Part shown: positions 1 to 9,585 of the stretch, one piece after another
Numbering within the stretch: the first letter of the stretch is position 1
How the letters are laid out: each line of letters opens with the position of its first letter
Assembly (NCBI RefSeq): GCF_031846165.1
Contig: NZ_JAVRIE010000005.1
Coordinates: 124,001 to 188,000 of the forward strand
DNA from: Glaciecola blandensis
Lineage (GTDB): Bacteria; Pseudomonadota; Gammaproteobacteria; Enterobacterales; Alteromonadaceae
Length of the DNA: 64,000 nucleotides
Direction of reading: 5' to 3'
Notes under the pieces: generated by a model
The model's input: only the letters and a program-made list of their open reading frames with translations
Databases searched by the model: none
Told to the model about the DNA's origin: nothing
Translations under genes and position numbers: made by a program

Positions 1-715
1 CGTCTGACTTCACCACAATCCATGGGGCATCTGCAGTGTCAGTATAGAAAAACATTGCTTCTTTAGCTTCTGTGTAATCATCCCACTTTTCAGTTGCCAG
101 TTTATCGATTGGTGAGAGCTTCCACTGCTTTAAAGGGTCAATTTCACGCTTAGAAAAACGTACTTTCTGTTCCTCAGCGGTTACCGAAAACCAAAACTTA
201 AAGAGGCGAATACCGCTTCTTACTAGCATACGCTCTAGATCAGGGGTTTGGCGCATAAACTCTAAATAGTCATTTGGTTGGCAGAAGTCCATCACTCGCT
301 CAACGCCCGCTCTGTTATACCAACTGCGGTCAAACAGGACAATTTCTCCTTCTGTCGGCAAATGCTTTATATATCGCTGAAAGTACCATTGACCTTTTTC
401 AGTTTCGCTAGGCTTTTCCAGAGCAACAACGCGACAACCCCTCGGATTCATGTGCTCCATAAAGCGTTTAATTGTGCCACCCTTGCCAGCTGCATCTCGG
501 CCTTCGAAAAGAATAACTACCTTTTCACCACTTTCTTTAACCCATCTTTGCACTTTTAAGAGTTCAACCTGAAGTACCTTTTTAATGGCTTCATACTCCT
601 TTTTCGACATTTTGGTAGAAGTGTCTACAGTCGCTACTGAAGCGTTTGTTTCAGGTGATTCATTCGGTATTGAAGTGGTGGATATTTTCTTTGCTACTTG
701 CGCATCAGCAGTCAT
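1..715 (-). CDS. ppk2: Polyphosphate kinase 2 (PPK2 family), C-terminus outside window
   Basis: Enzyme that transfers phosphate between polyphosphate and nucleotides in the cytoplasm. The reverse strand is open from an ATG at 715 to the window edge, giving 238 residues of the N-terminal part. After a low-complexity Ser/Thr-rich leader (about residues 1-35) comes the P-loop-like fold: Walker A FEGRDAAGKGG near residues 70-80, and a Walker B/lid segment FDRSWYNRAGVE near 128-139, both hallmarks of PPK2. A GAGG ribosome site lies 8 bases before the ATG. The gene stands alone in this window, with its start about 140 bp from the end of the alpha-galactosidase gene on the same strand. Which PPK2 class it belongs to (ADP or AMP specificity) cannot be judged from the part seen; the single-domain look and length favour class I. 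Confidence 0.93.
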   Translation of the reverse strand, partial: MTADAQVAKKISTTSIPNESPETNASVATVDTSTKMSKKEYEAIKKVLQVELLKVQRWVKESGEKVVILFEGRDAAGKGGTIKRFMEHMNPRGCRVVALEKPSETEKGQWYFQRYIKHLPTEGEIVLFDRSWYNRAGVERVMDFCQPNDYLEFMRQTPDLERMLVRSGIRLFKFWFSVTAEEQKVRFSKREIDPLKQWKLSPIDKLATEKWDDYTEAKEAMFFYTDTADAPWIVVKSD

Positions 716-853
716 GACTAAGCCCTCATTTTTGATTGTCTAAGCTTAGTGTATGCCTTTCATCTTTTGATTTTTTGATCTGGGTCAGTTTACAATTCAT
801 TGCTGACCCAAATACCTATTTGCTCGGTTGTTGTGGCTATAAACCTTAACTAA

Positions 854-3007
854 TTACACGGCTGTTAATTCAAAAATTAAACTAGTTTGCGGAAAGGAAA
901 TGGGCAACTGCATACCCATGTCACTTAGCAGCTGACCATTGAAAACTTTACCTTCAATTTGGCTAAGAATAGAAGGTGAATATTCCTTCAATACGGTCGG
1001 CCAAATCAGATTCAGTCGGTAATTGGTACTCGGATTCAAACCTTGAAAGCGATACTTCTTTGGCATCGTACGTTTGGTTTCAGTCACGCTATTGTAGGCA
1101 TACAAAGCCTGAGTTTGAGCTTCATTAACAATACCAAAATCAACTGAGTTCCCGTCAGTATCCAATCGTATTAAATTGCCCGAGTGAATCAGTGAGCGGT
1201 GTTTTTTATGCAAAGCTATGACTTGTTGTAGGGCGGTGACTTCATGCTCGGTCAGTTCTCGAGGATCCATTTCCAAGCCCATATGTCCAAAGAAGGAGAC
1301 TGCAGCTCTCATTTCAATACTAATGTGGCGTCCGGTAATGTGGCAATCACGAGGACCAACATGTGCACCCATTACTTCCGATGGGAAAAAGAATGAACAA
1401 CCGCGCTGAATATTGAGTCTGTCGAGTGCGTCATTCGAATCAGAGGTCCATACTCTGTCGGTATGACTCAGAACACCATAGTCAACACGCGCGCCGCCGG
1501 AGGAGCAACTCTCAATTTCTACATCGGGGTGAGCTATACGAAGATCATCAATCAATTTGTATAATGCATGCGTTTGCTGACTCACTGCTGGCACGCCAAT
1601 CGCGTTCCCAGCATGATTAATGTCTCGGTTCATGTCCCATTTGATATATCGTATAGTCGGATACTCTCGCAAAATATCGTCAATGCATTTGTATAAGTAA
1701 GCGACAACTTCTGGGCGAGTTAAATCCAATACCAACTGATTTCTAAAACGCAGTTGTTCATTCCCCTCGGTTTGAAGAACCCAATCGGGGTGGGCTCGAT
1801 AAAGGTCGCTATCAGGGTTCACCATTTCCGGTTCAAACCAAATACCAAATTCCATCCCCAACTCATTGACGTGATCGATGATGGGAGACAAGCCATCGGG
1901 GTATATTTCGTAGTCTACAGTCCAGTCGCCTAATCCAGCATTGTCGCCTCGTCTGCCCTTAAACCAACCATCATCCAACACAAAACGTTCAACGCCAAGT
2001 TTAGCAACTCGGTCTGCTAAGCCTTTTAATGTGTCTACGTTATGGTCGAAGTAAATACCTTCCCAAGTATTGTAATGAACGGGGCGTGCTTTTGATTGCT
2101 GTTTAGGCGTTAGTATGTGCTGGCGCACAAAATTATGGAATTGATTGGATAACTGACTAAAGCCTTCTTTCGAAAATGAGCAATAGAGGGTAGGAGACTG
2201 ATAGCTTTGACCCGCTTGCAGAGTAACTTCACTCGGCATTAATAGTTCGCCCATTTGCACATAAGTTCGTTGCTCAGGAAGTAATTCTACTCGAGTACGG
2301 TGGTTGCCACTCCAGCCTAAATGAAAACCATAGCATTCACCTTGTGATTCATTGGTGTATTTGTCATGCAGAACAGCGCCTGGAAAATTATCATGCGAGG
2401 TTTTGCCTTTACGGTTTTCGCGCAACACAGCGCCTAAGAAGAGGTCAACGGTATTGCGATGGAATTCATTTGACCAACGGCCTTCGAAGCTCATTAACTT
2501 TGTTATATGGTCAGGTAAAGGGATTGTTGGTGCGGCGCAATAGCCAACATTGATAGTGCTGTGACTTTGATTTTTTAGCTCTGTTGAAGCACTGAGCACA
2601 TTGGTCTCGGGGCACAGCACCAAGCGATGAATTAGGCTGATACTGCGAACGGCATCGACCGTCTCAAATTCTACTTCTTGCGCGTTGTTTTGCTTAACGC
2701 TACGTAGCTCGCCGCCCATAGACCAGACATTATGATATTCATGACTCGATAATTCGATCCCTGGTCCACCTGTAAATCCTTCGCCCATGCTAGGTGATAA
2801 CGAAATTGGGGCTTCGACCACTACAGCACATTTTGCCTCTTGACGAGTACGTAACAATTGAATCATGTTGAATGGCGACTGTTTATTGAGCTTACTGCCA
2901 AAATAAATAACGGCAGGTGTCTTGCCACTGCAATCGATAACGATACTGACATCGCGACTCTCTAATTGAACAGAAGCTGGTAGCTTCATGTTGGGTGTCG
3001 TCGTCAT
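854..3007 (-). CDS. Alpha-galactosidase, GH36
   Basis: Retaining alpha-galactosidase that removes terminal alpha-galactose from oligosaccharides. The 717-residue product has the GH36 signature order: LDDGWF near residue 340, the nucleophile region IKWDMNRD near 455, the CSSGGARVDYG segment near 500, and the acid/base region TSDSNDALDR near 522. Length matches the usual 700-730 residues. The frame can be extended upstream to 3082, but the ATG at 3007 is preceded by AGAGGAAACAG, a good ribosome site, while the upstream start has none, so I use 3007. No signal peptide is visible, so a cytoplasmic enzyme acting on imported oligosaccharides is likely. It is transcribed divergently from the GH42 gene across a short AT-rich region, and belongs to the damaged galactoside locus. 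Confidence 0.93.
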   Translation of the reverse strand: MTTTPNMKLPASVQLESRDVSIVIDCSGKTPAVIYFGSKLNKQSPFNMIQLLRTRQEAKCAVVVEAPISLSPSMGEGFTGGPGIELSSHEYHNVWSMGGELRSVKQNNAQEVEFETVDAVRSISLIHRLVLCPETNVLSASTELKNQSHSTINVGYCAAPTIPLPDHITKLMSFEGRWSNEFHRNTVDLFLGAVLRENRKGKTSHDNFPGAVLHDKYTNESQGECYGFHLGWSGNHRTRVELLPEQRTYVQMGELLMPSEVTLQAGQSYQSPTLYCSFSKEGFSQLSNQFHNFVRQHILTPKQQSKARPVHYNTWEGIYFDHNVDTLKGLADRVAKLGVERFVLDDGWFKGRRGDNAGLGDWTVDYEIYPDGLSPIIDHVNELGMEFGIWFEPEMVNPDSDLYRAHPDWVLQTEGNEQLRFRNQLVLDLTRPEVVAYLYKCIDDILREYPTIRYIKWDMNRDINHAGNAIGVPAVSQQTHALYKLIDDLRIAHPDVEIESCSSGGARVDYGVLSHTDRVWTSDSNDALDRLNIQRGCSFFFPSEVMGAHVGPRDCHITGRHISIEMRAAVSFFGHMGLEMDPRELTEHEVTALQQVIALHKKHRSLIHSGNLIRLDTDGNSVDFGIVNEAQTQALYAYNSVTETKRTMPKKYRFQGLNPSTNYRLNLIWPTVLKEYSPSILSQIEGKVFNGQLLSDMGMQLPISFPQTSLIFELTAV

Positions 3008-3205
3008 AGCTGTTTCCTCTCTGTGCCACAGACTCAAATGGGCAGATAATTTATTTAGGTCTAATTTTTTGCAATATATCATATAAATATGTTTAATATA
3101 AATATCGATATACGAATTTTTAACATATAATCTCCAATAATGAGATTTTAGTTTTTAAGTGCGTTCGCAAAAGACATTAATGCACCTCAAATAATAGGAT
3201 ATTTT

Positions 3206-5164
3206 ATGCTAGGTATTTGCTATTACCCAGAACATTGGCCAGAAGAAATGTGGGCAAACGACGTTAAAGAAATGTGCGAATTGGGGCTAAAGTATGTACG
3301 TATTGCTGAATTTGCTTGGTCAAAAATGGAGCCGAGAGAAGGGCAGTACGACTTTGCATGGCTAGACAGAGCTATTGACGTAATTGCCAGTGCGGGTTTA
3401 AAAGTGATCATGTGCACACCCACGGCAACGCCGCCAAAATGGTTAATCGATAAATATCCTGATATTTTACCGGTCGATGTCAATACAGGCACAGTCCGAG
3501 GTTTCGGTTCACGTCGTCATTACGATTTTTCAAGTGAAAACTATTTCAACGAAGCGATGCGAATTACAGAAGTGCTTGCTAAGCGATATGGTGAACACCC
3601 TGCCATCTGTGGTTGGCAAACTGACAATGAAATTGCTTGCCATGATACAACACACAGTGGTTCAGAGAACGCGAAAGTAGCATTTCAAGCTTGGTGTGAA
3701 CGTTACTATGGCGATATCGATTCATTAAACAAAGCGTGGGGAACCATCTTTTGGTCAATGGAGTATCAAGACTTTTCACAGATTGAACTGCCTATTCTTG
3801 CTGTTACTGAAACGCATCCTTCACACAACTTAGCTTATCGTCGTTTTAGTTCTGATCAAGTTATCCGCTTTCATGATGAAATGATTCGAATAATAAGAGC
3901 GCACGCGCCGGACCGTTTCGTTACGCATAATTTCATTCCTATGGTCGACACCCAAACAGACAATTATGCCTTAGCAAAAAATTTAGATTTTGTTTCTTAT
4001 GATAATTATCCCTTAGGACGAACCGATCTGTTTTTTGAGCATATGTCACCGGAAGAATTTAAACCTTACATGCGCACCGGTCATCCTGATTTTTCGAGCT
4101 ACTCGTTTGATCAAACACGCGGTGTGAGTAAAAAGAACTTTTGGATAATGGAACAACAGCCTGGCCCAGTAAATTGGGGACACCACAACCCTAGGCCTGA
4201 AAATGGTATGGTTAGACTATGGTCATGGCAAGCCTTTGCTCATGGTGCTGAAGTTGTGTGCTATTTTCGTTGGCGACAAGCACCTTTTGCGCAAGAGCAA
4301 ATGCATGCGGGTGTGAAGCGTAATGATAACTCTAAGTCGCAAGCATGGTATGAGATTGAGCAAGTACGTGATGAACTAGCGTCGGCGAATATTGATACTT
4401 CGGCACCTGTAAAAACACGAGTAGCCATTGTCACAGGTACTATAAATCAATGGGTAACCGAGATAGAAAGACAAGGTGACAGCTACAATCATCAGCAAGT
4501 GGAGTTTACATATTATACCGCATTGCGCCAGTTGGGTTTAACGGTAGATTTCGTTTCTACTGACTGCGATATATCAACTTATGATTTATTGGTAGCACCT
4601 TGTTTACCTATCGTCGAGCAGGGCTTTATTGATAAATGCAAAGCAGCTAAAGCTCACGTCGTGTTTGGTCCTCGCTCAGGTGGTAAAACAAGTGAATTAA
4701 GCTTGGCTTCGCAATTGCCACCAGGTAACATTCAGCAGCTCATCCCACTCAAAATACATTCAACCGAAACCATTCGTCCCGATTGTTCTGAATTGATGAG
4801 CTTCAACGATCGGCAATATGATAGTAAGTTATGGCGAGAAGAAATTGTGTTCCCAGAAACCGTAATGACCATAGCTAAATATCATGATGGTCGACCGGCG
4901 GTCGCTCGATTCGAAAATACGACTTATATCGCCAGCCTGACATGCGAAAACTTTCTAGTAGACTATTTTGAAGTGGTAGCCGCCGAGCTTGGTTTAGACG
5001 TAGTGAAACTGCCAAAAGATGTGCGGATCGTGGATCGTGGTAGTGTTGTTTTCGTGTTTAACTACGGACATCAAGAGCAGCGATTCACTGCGCCGCAAGA
5101 GGCTAATTTTGTCATTGGTAGCGAAGTCCTCGCACCTTTTGATGTGGCGGTATATAAACGCTAA
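3206..5164 (+). CDS. Beta-galactosidase, GH42
   Basis: Retaining beta-galactosidase of the GH42 type, 652 residues, the standard size. The N-terminus GICYYPEHWP is typical of the family. The acid/base Glu lies in WQTDNEIACH (about residue 142) and the nucleophile Glu in WIMEQQPGPVNWG (about 316). A trimerisation-like Rossmann domain (about 405-600) and a small C-terminal beta domain follow. No signal peptide, hence cytoplasmic. The ATG at 3206 follows AGGA by 7 bases. It starts divergently from the GH36 gene; its stop overlaps by 4 bp the stop of the small membrane protein gene on the other strand. Together with GH36 it points to processing of mixed alpha/beta-galactosides such as algal or plant galactan fragments. 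Confidence 0.94.
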   Translation: MLGICYYPEHWPEEMWANDVKEMCELGLKYVRIAEFAWSKMEPREGQYDFAWLDRAIDVIASAGLKVIMCTPTATPPKWLIDKYPDILPVDVNTGTVRGFGSRRHYDFSSENYFNEAMRITEVLAKRYGEHPAICGWQTDNEIACHDTTHSGSENAKVAFQAWCERYYGDIDSLNKAWGTIFWSMEYQDFSQIELPILAVTETHPSHNLAYRRFSSDQVIRFHDEMIRIIRAHAPDRFVTHNFIPMVDTQTDNYALAKNLDFVSYDNYPLGRTDLFFEHMSPEEFKPYMRTGHPDFSSYSFDQTRGVSKKNFWIMEQQPGPVNWGHHNPRPENGMVRLWSWQAFAHGAEVVCYFRWRQAPFAQEQMHAGVKRNDNSKSQAWYEIEQVRDELASANIDTSAPVKTRVAIVTGTINQWVTEIERQGDSYNHQQVEFTYYTALRQLGLTVDFVSTDCDISTYDLLVAPCLPIVEQGFIDKCKAAKAHVVFGPRSGGKTSELSLASQLPPGNIQQLIPLKIHSTETIRPDCSELMSFNDRQYDSKLWREEIVFPETVMTIAKYHDGRPAVARFENTTYIASLTCENFLVDYFEVVAAELGLDVVKLPKDVRIVDRGSVVFVFNYGHQEQRFTAPQEANFVIGSEVLAPFDVAVYKR

Positions 5165-5406
5165 GACTCATGTGCCTTAGCGTTTTGATCTTGCTCTCTT
5201 TTGACCAATACAAAAGTTAGAAACATTTTTGTGGGTAAAGAGAGCGCCATGCCAATAGCAACGCAAGCAGCGCTGATAATAATCCCATTCACGCCCATCT
5301 CTTCGATAGTTGGGCTGAATAGGTGAAAATATACGCCTAGTAAAATCAGCGAAATACCCACAGTCATGACAATTTTTAAGATGAATATAAGTTTACGATC
5401 ATTCAT
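5161..5406 (-). CDS. Small membrane protein of unknown function (2 TM)
   Basis: I do not recognise a family. The 81-residue product has two hydrophobic segments (about residues 5-29 and 38-66) and a charged C-terminal tail, so it is probably an inner-membrane hairpin. AGGAG sits shortly before the ATG at 5406, which supports a real gene. It is the last gene of a reverse-strand run halogenase remnant - sapC - sugar symporter - this gene, and ends convergently with the GH42 gene with a 4-bp overlap. Small two-span proteins next to sodium:solute symporters are sometimes accessory subunits, but here that is only a guess from position. Confidence 0.7.
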   Translation of the reverse strand: MNDRKLIFILKIVMTVGISLILLGVYFHLFSPTIEEMGVNGIIISAACVAIGMALSLPTKMFLTFVLVKREQDQNAKAHES

Positions 5407-5559
5407 ATCAGGCTCCTAGTGAGGATACAATCTTGTAACTGAAACCATTGTAAACCTCGGCTTAGAGCCAAACTTTGATCTAAAGCACCATAACGCATGT
5501 TGCATACAAATAATCGATAAATTATCTTATGCAAAGCGTCAAGACTACCTTCGCCTTAT

Positions 5560-7014
5560 CTACATCTCTGCAGTATTTGCCCACGAAAATACCGGCTTTT
5601 GTTTGAACACGAGTGCATTCACCAGCAGTGCTACTGACACACAGGACAACAATGTAATAAACATCAAGTGAATATAGTGTAAGCCAAAAGGAGCATGGAG
5701 TGGAGAGAACTCAAAGCTCATTGCGCCATAGAACAATACACCAAATATCACAGCGGTAATCGCCGCATTTGCATGTACATTCTTAAACAACAAACCCGCT
5801 GCGAAGACCGAAAGAATAGGCATACTTAATAAGCCATACAATTGTTGGATTAGATTAATAATACTTTCAGCGCTGGCATAAACTGGTACTAATGCAAGCG
5901 AAACAACCGTTAATAAGGCAGTCACTAAACCACTGAGCTTAGGTACGTTTGGTTTATCGTTGATGTAGGCTTGGTGAATATCACAAACATACAAAGCCGT
6001 TGCTGAGTTTAGGTTACTGTTATAAGTCGTGAGAACTGCTGCCGCCATCGCTGCAGCAAAAACACCTGAGAGGGAGGGGTCGAGTAAATCACCCACGATC
6101 CGACCATAGGTTGCATCACCGATGTCGCCGTAAAGTTTAAATGCGATGATGCCTGGTATCACAATGATTGCTGGTACGATTAACAAGCGAATACCTGCAG
6201 CAGCGAAGACGCCCTTTTGCGCCTCTTTTATATTTGGCGCTGCCATTGCTCGTTGAGTAATAACTTGGTTTGTACCCCAGTAGAACATTTGAATGAAGAT
6301 CATGCCAGTCAGTAAGGTATGCCAAGGAATAGGTGATTCATCATCGCCAATCAAGGTTAAACGTTCTGGTGGAATGCCGGAAAAATCATAGTCAATGGCT
6401 TGCAATGCAACAAAGACAACGACTAATGCCATGACGAGCAACAGGACGCCTGAATATGTATCTGACACAGCAACCGCTCGTAAACCACCGAAAATAGCGT
6501 ACATAGCACCGACGGCAGCGAAAGCCACTGCAACCGTCATGATATTGACCTAGAGGTCAAACATGTTGATCATGAATAAAGAGCCACTGTAGATGACAGC
6601 AGGGCAAAAGATGAGTGCGCTTCCGAGGAAAAATAAGGTACTGATAACAGCTCGAATGTTTTTATCGTTATAGCGTCTTTCTAAAAGTTCAGTTGTCGTG
6701 GTGCAGTTGTAGCGGTAGTAAACTGGCAAAAATACCTTGGCTAGAATGATAAGACCAACAACCGCAGAAAACTCCCAAAGAGCTAAAAGCGCCATCTGAT
6801 TGCCATTCATACCTACAAGTTGGTCGGTACTAAGATTAGTCAGCGTGATTGAACCTGCGACGAAATACCAGGCTAGACCGCCGCCCGCTAGGAAGTATTC
6901 TTTAGTTTGATTCGCTTCACGGTGTCCTTTCCCTTTACAGTGAATGTAAGTTAGGACGGCGATTAACAATGTAACGCCTAGAAAAACCGATATTTGAATA
7001 ATACCTTCGGACAT
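5560..7014 (-). pseudogene. Sodium:sugar symporter (SSS, vSGLT-like) interrupted by in-frame TAG
   Basis: Member of the solute:sodium symporter family, closest by eye to galactose/glucose symporters: AGSITLTNLSTDQLVGMNG after the first helix, the YAIFGGLRAVAVSDT segment, and TNQVITQRAMAAPNIKEAQKG in the middle all match that group. The reading frame starts at an ATG at 7014 with GAGGGAG before it and would run to 5560 (about 484 codons). It is broken by a TAG at 6550-6552 in the same frame: residues ...NMFDL, stop, VNIMTVAVAF... No frameshift is involved. A separate ATG at 6540 could restart the C-terminal two thirds, but that product would lack the first three or so helices, including part of the sodium and sugar sites. 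A point mutation from GAG or CAG would explain it, as would a sequencing error. Neighbours (GH36, GH42, galK) fit galactose as substrate. Confidence 0.85.
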
Positions 7015-7161
7015 AATACTCCCTCGTCTCACGCGCAAAATACTTATTGGTGAGTTTTATTGTTATTTTATTTAATGACTCCGCTAATGTTGCGTTAGCG
7101 TGAGGCTGACATTCTTTGATATTGCGATGGCGCCCAGATGCGAGCGCCACATCTTACTGAT

Positions 7162-7932
7162 TTAAGCAATGGCTGTATCTTTTGCTACTTCCATTTTAAC
7201 TTCTACAATTTGCGCTCTATCAACGACTTCGTTGCTGAGATTAATCAACTTATTCACTTGCATGATAGAAACCAGCATGGCGTGAATAGGCATCAAGTAA
7301 CCTTCCTTACGCAACTTATCGAGGTCTTCCAAACTGAGACTTTGGAATTTATCTTCGTCGATAGTGTGCAGGCCTTTTAGCTTCTGAATTTCGCCGCTTA
7401 AGAAACGAATGTTCATATCAATTGGCTTAAATAGGCCCATTTGGTCTAATACGGTACTGAATTGCGCAGTTTGAATATCTTTCTTCACGTCCGCTTCTAG
7501 TATCTGCATACGTCTTTGTGTTGCTGCACTTGGCTTTCCGTCATCTTCAAACATTGCTTCCCCAGTTTTTTCCGAGAAGTCATCACCACCGTCAACAATA
7601 CCCACTGTGTATGACTTTTCGTCTTTTGGCGAAACCATAAGATATAGGGGGTAGGTTTGAATGCTGGTCGGGCGGTATATCGCGTCGAGTTTGCCGTCTT
7701 TTACAAACAAATTCATATCTGGCACGAAACTCGTCATGGCAGAAAAGCTCCAAAATCCGTTGTGTGTATTCTTGGTAGCGAATACTGGATAACAAGTGGC
7801 AGCTTGAGCAATCTCAGTTGCACGCAAATTCATTAAATGTTGTTTTGCAGCAAAATTGATCACAGCATTGTTTTTTATCTTTAAGTTTTTATGCGCTGTG
7901 TTACTTAGTTCAACAAGAGTTAATTTTTTCAT
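7162..7932 (-). CDS. SapC family protein
   Basis: 256-residue protein that I assign to the SapC family by its overall pattern: an early HLMNLRATEIAQAATCYPVF segment, FWSFSAMTSF, a run of the type YRPTSIQTYPLYLM, a GDDFSEKTGEAMFEDDG stretch, and a C-terminal part with KLRKEGYLMPIHAMLVS. The molecular role of such proteins is not established; in Alteromonadales and Caulobacterales they occur beside tryptophan-halogenase-like genes and TonB-dependent receptors in sugar-uptake loci. The same pairing is seen here: the halogenase remnant ends 7 bp upstream on the same strand. No signal peptide or membrane span is apparent. It is full length, unlike the genes on either side. Its promoter was presumably upstream of the halogenase, so it may have lost its normal transcription. 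Confidence 0.85.
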   Translation of the reverse strand: MKKLTLVELSNTAHKNLKIKNNAVINFAAKQHLMNLRATEIAQAATCYPVFATKNTHNGFWSFSAMTSFVPDMNLFVKDGKLDAIYRPTSIQTYPLYLMVSPKDEKSYTVGIVDGGDDFSEKTGEAMFEDDGKPSAATQRRMQILEADVKKDIQTAQFSTVLDQMGLFKPIDMNIRFLSGEIQKLKGLHTIDEDKFQSLSLEDLDKLRKEGYLMPIHAMLVSIMQVNKLINLSNEVVDRAQIVEVKMEVAKDTAIA

Positions 7933-7939
7933 ATGTCCG

Positions 7940-8539
7940 TTATTTCATTTGTGCGCTAGCAAGCCACTTCTCAATATATTCTCTATGAGGCGGAAGGGTT
8001 TGTAGCATCTGTTCTGTAATTTTCTGATTTCTCTGAATAATCATTTCAGCTTGTTGCTTGTCTTGATAAAGATGAGCTTGCTGAGAAAAATCAGGTTTGA
8101 AGCCCATGCCATAAATCACGTATTGATAACTGGCGGCTGGAAACAATTCTATCGCACTTTCGAAGTCTCCGCTCGTTGGGCCTCGATAACCCCAAATTGC
8201 AAGATCTTCCTTTAATGAGTCAGGAATATTGTCTGGGTTGGTATGGTCTTGCCAATATGGCTCTGGACGCTTTGTTAGCATGTAATGCAACTTTAAAAAA
8301 TCGATAATTCGAGTCCAGCGATAGCGCATTTGTTGATTAAATCGCTTGGCTACTGTCGGCATTATGGTTTTGCTTGGCGGTAAATTTTCAGCAATATATC
8401 GTGCTGAAAGTTCGACCAACATGATTGCAGTCGCTTCTAATGGCTCCACAAATCCAGCTGCCATGCCAACCGCGACGCAGTTTTTCTCCCAAAAGCGCTC
8501 TCTATGACCGGATTGATAGGTAATTTTTCGGGTAGTCAA
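7940..8539 (-). pseudogene. Tryptophan halogenase-like flavoenzyme, N-terminal 60% missing
   Basis: C-terminal fragment of a flavin-dependent tryptophan-halogenase-like protein. About 199 residues remain of a family length near 500. Homology begins abruptly at RKITYQSGHRERFWEKNC and continues with the well-conserved GMAAGFVEPLEATAI. The FAD-binding GxGxxG, the catalytic lysine and the WxWxIP motif all lie in the part that is gone, so the fragment cannot work as a halogenase. The only possible start is a TTG at 8539. Upstream on this strand the sequence directly becomes galactokinase antisense, with no intergenic region. The gene was probably the first of a unit halogenase-sapC-symporter. I read it as one half of a deletion scar, the other half being galK. 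Confidence 0.88.
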
Positions 8540-8558
8540 ACCTTCTCCCGCTTTATGT

Positions 8559-9479
8559 TTTAGTATTAGTGAAGATATTGTCAGCGGCGAATCACATTGG
8601 GGTAATTATGTTCGTGCAGTCGCTTATGTGTTCCGACGCGAAGGCTTAGCGCTACGTGGATTCAACATGTTGATTGATAGCGACGTTCCTCAGGGAAGTG
8701 GCCTCTCGTCTTCTGCAGCTTTGGAAGTCGCGATTGGTGGTGTGTTTAATCATGCTGGGAACTTAGGCTTGAGCAAGGAAAAGATAGCATTACTGGGTCA
8801 AGCAGCTGAAAATGATTTTATCGATTGCCAGTGTGGGGTGATGGACCAAATGATCTCGGCATGCGGAAAAGAAGGCCAAGCAATGCTGCTGGATTGCGAG
8901 AGTTTAAAAACCCAAGCAGTGGCTATTCCTAAGGACCTAGTGGTTGTTATTGTTAATTCAAATTACCCTCGAAAACTCGTCGATAGCGAATACAACCAAC
9001 GTAGAATCGATTGCGAAAATGCGGCAAAAAAAATGCAGGTTAATTCCTTACGCAAAGCTGACATGACTACCTTAGACTCCGTGAAAAACCTACTGACAAA
9101 GAATGAATACAAACGCGCCCATCACGTGATTAGCGAGAAGCAACGCGTACTCGATGCTGTTGATGCATTAGCCGAAAACAATATGACAGAGTTACGTCAC
9201 TTAATGACAGCTTCTCACATATCACTGCGTGATGATTTTGAAGTAACGGTGCCCGCAACTGATGGCTTAGTTGAAATTTGTGCTGCGGCCTTACAGGACC
9301 GTGGTGCCGTGAGAATGACTGGCGGTGGTTTTGGTGGCGCAATTGTTTGCCTTTGCCGCGAAGAGGATATTTCCTCAATCGAAGAGGCTCTTGAAGCTCA
9401 CTATGAAGAAAGGTTTAAGCTGAAAGCCAATATATACGTGTGTAGCGCTGGTGACGGGCTCCTTGTGAATGACCTATAA
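8559..9479 (+). pseudogene. galK: Galactokinase, 5'-truncated
   Basis: GHMP-family galactokinase (galactose to galactose-1-phosphate, first step of the Leloir route) that has lost about 75 N-terminal residues. Homology starts at FSISEDIVSGESHWGNYVRAV (from about 8559) and runs to the normal C-terminus. Motif 2 PQGSGLSSSAALEV and motif 3 RMTGGGFGGAIVCL are intact. The missing part includes the first signature (the GRVNLIGEHTDYN region) that binds galactose, so a product from the GTG at 8628 would not be active. No promoter or ribosome site is seen at the new 5' end. It lies head to head with the halogenase fragment, within about 25 bp. No galT or galE is in the window. The rest of the frame is free of stops, so the lesion may be recent. 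Confidence 0.9.
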
Positions 9480-9585
9480 GGACGATTCACGATTTCGCTC
9501 AGTATGCGCCTAGATTATCCTTAAAAAACAACTATGATTACAGCTGCTTTTTAAACAGAACTTGTCAAAAAACTAAGGATATATA

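Noticed and set aside
278..559. Forward open frame of 93 codons
   Set aside because: It is the antisense of the PPK2 gene, whose reverse-strand frame has clear Walker motifs.
3102..3111. ATATCGATAT palindrome between GH36 and GH42 as a regulator site
   Set aside because: Only 10 bp in a very AT-rich stretch; expected by chance and not similar to known galactose operators.
6550..6552. TAG in the symporter as a recoded (readthrough or pyrrolysine) codon
   Set aside because: No recoding signal or known TAG use in this group; a nonsense mutation or sequencing error is simpler.
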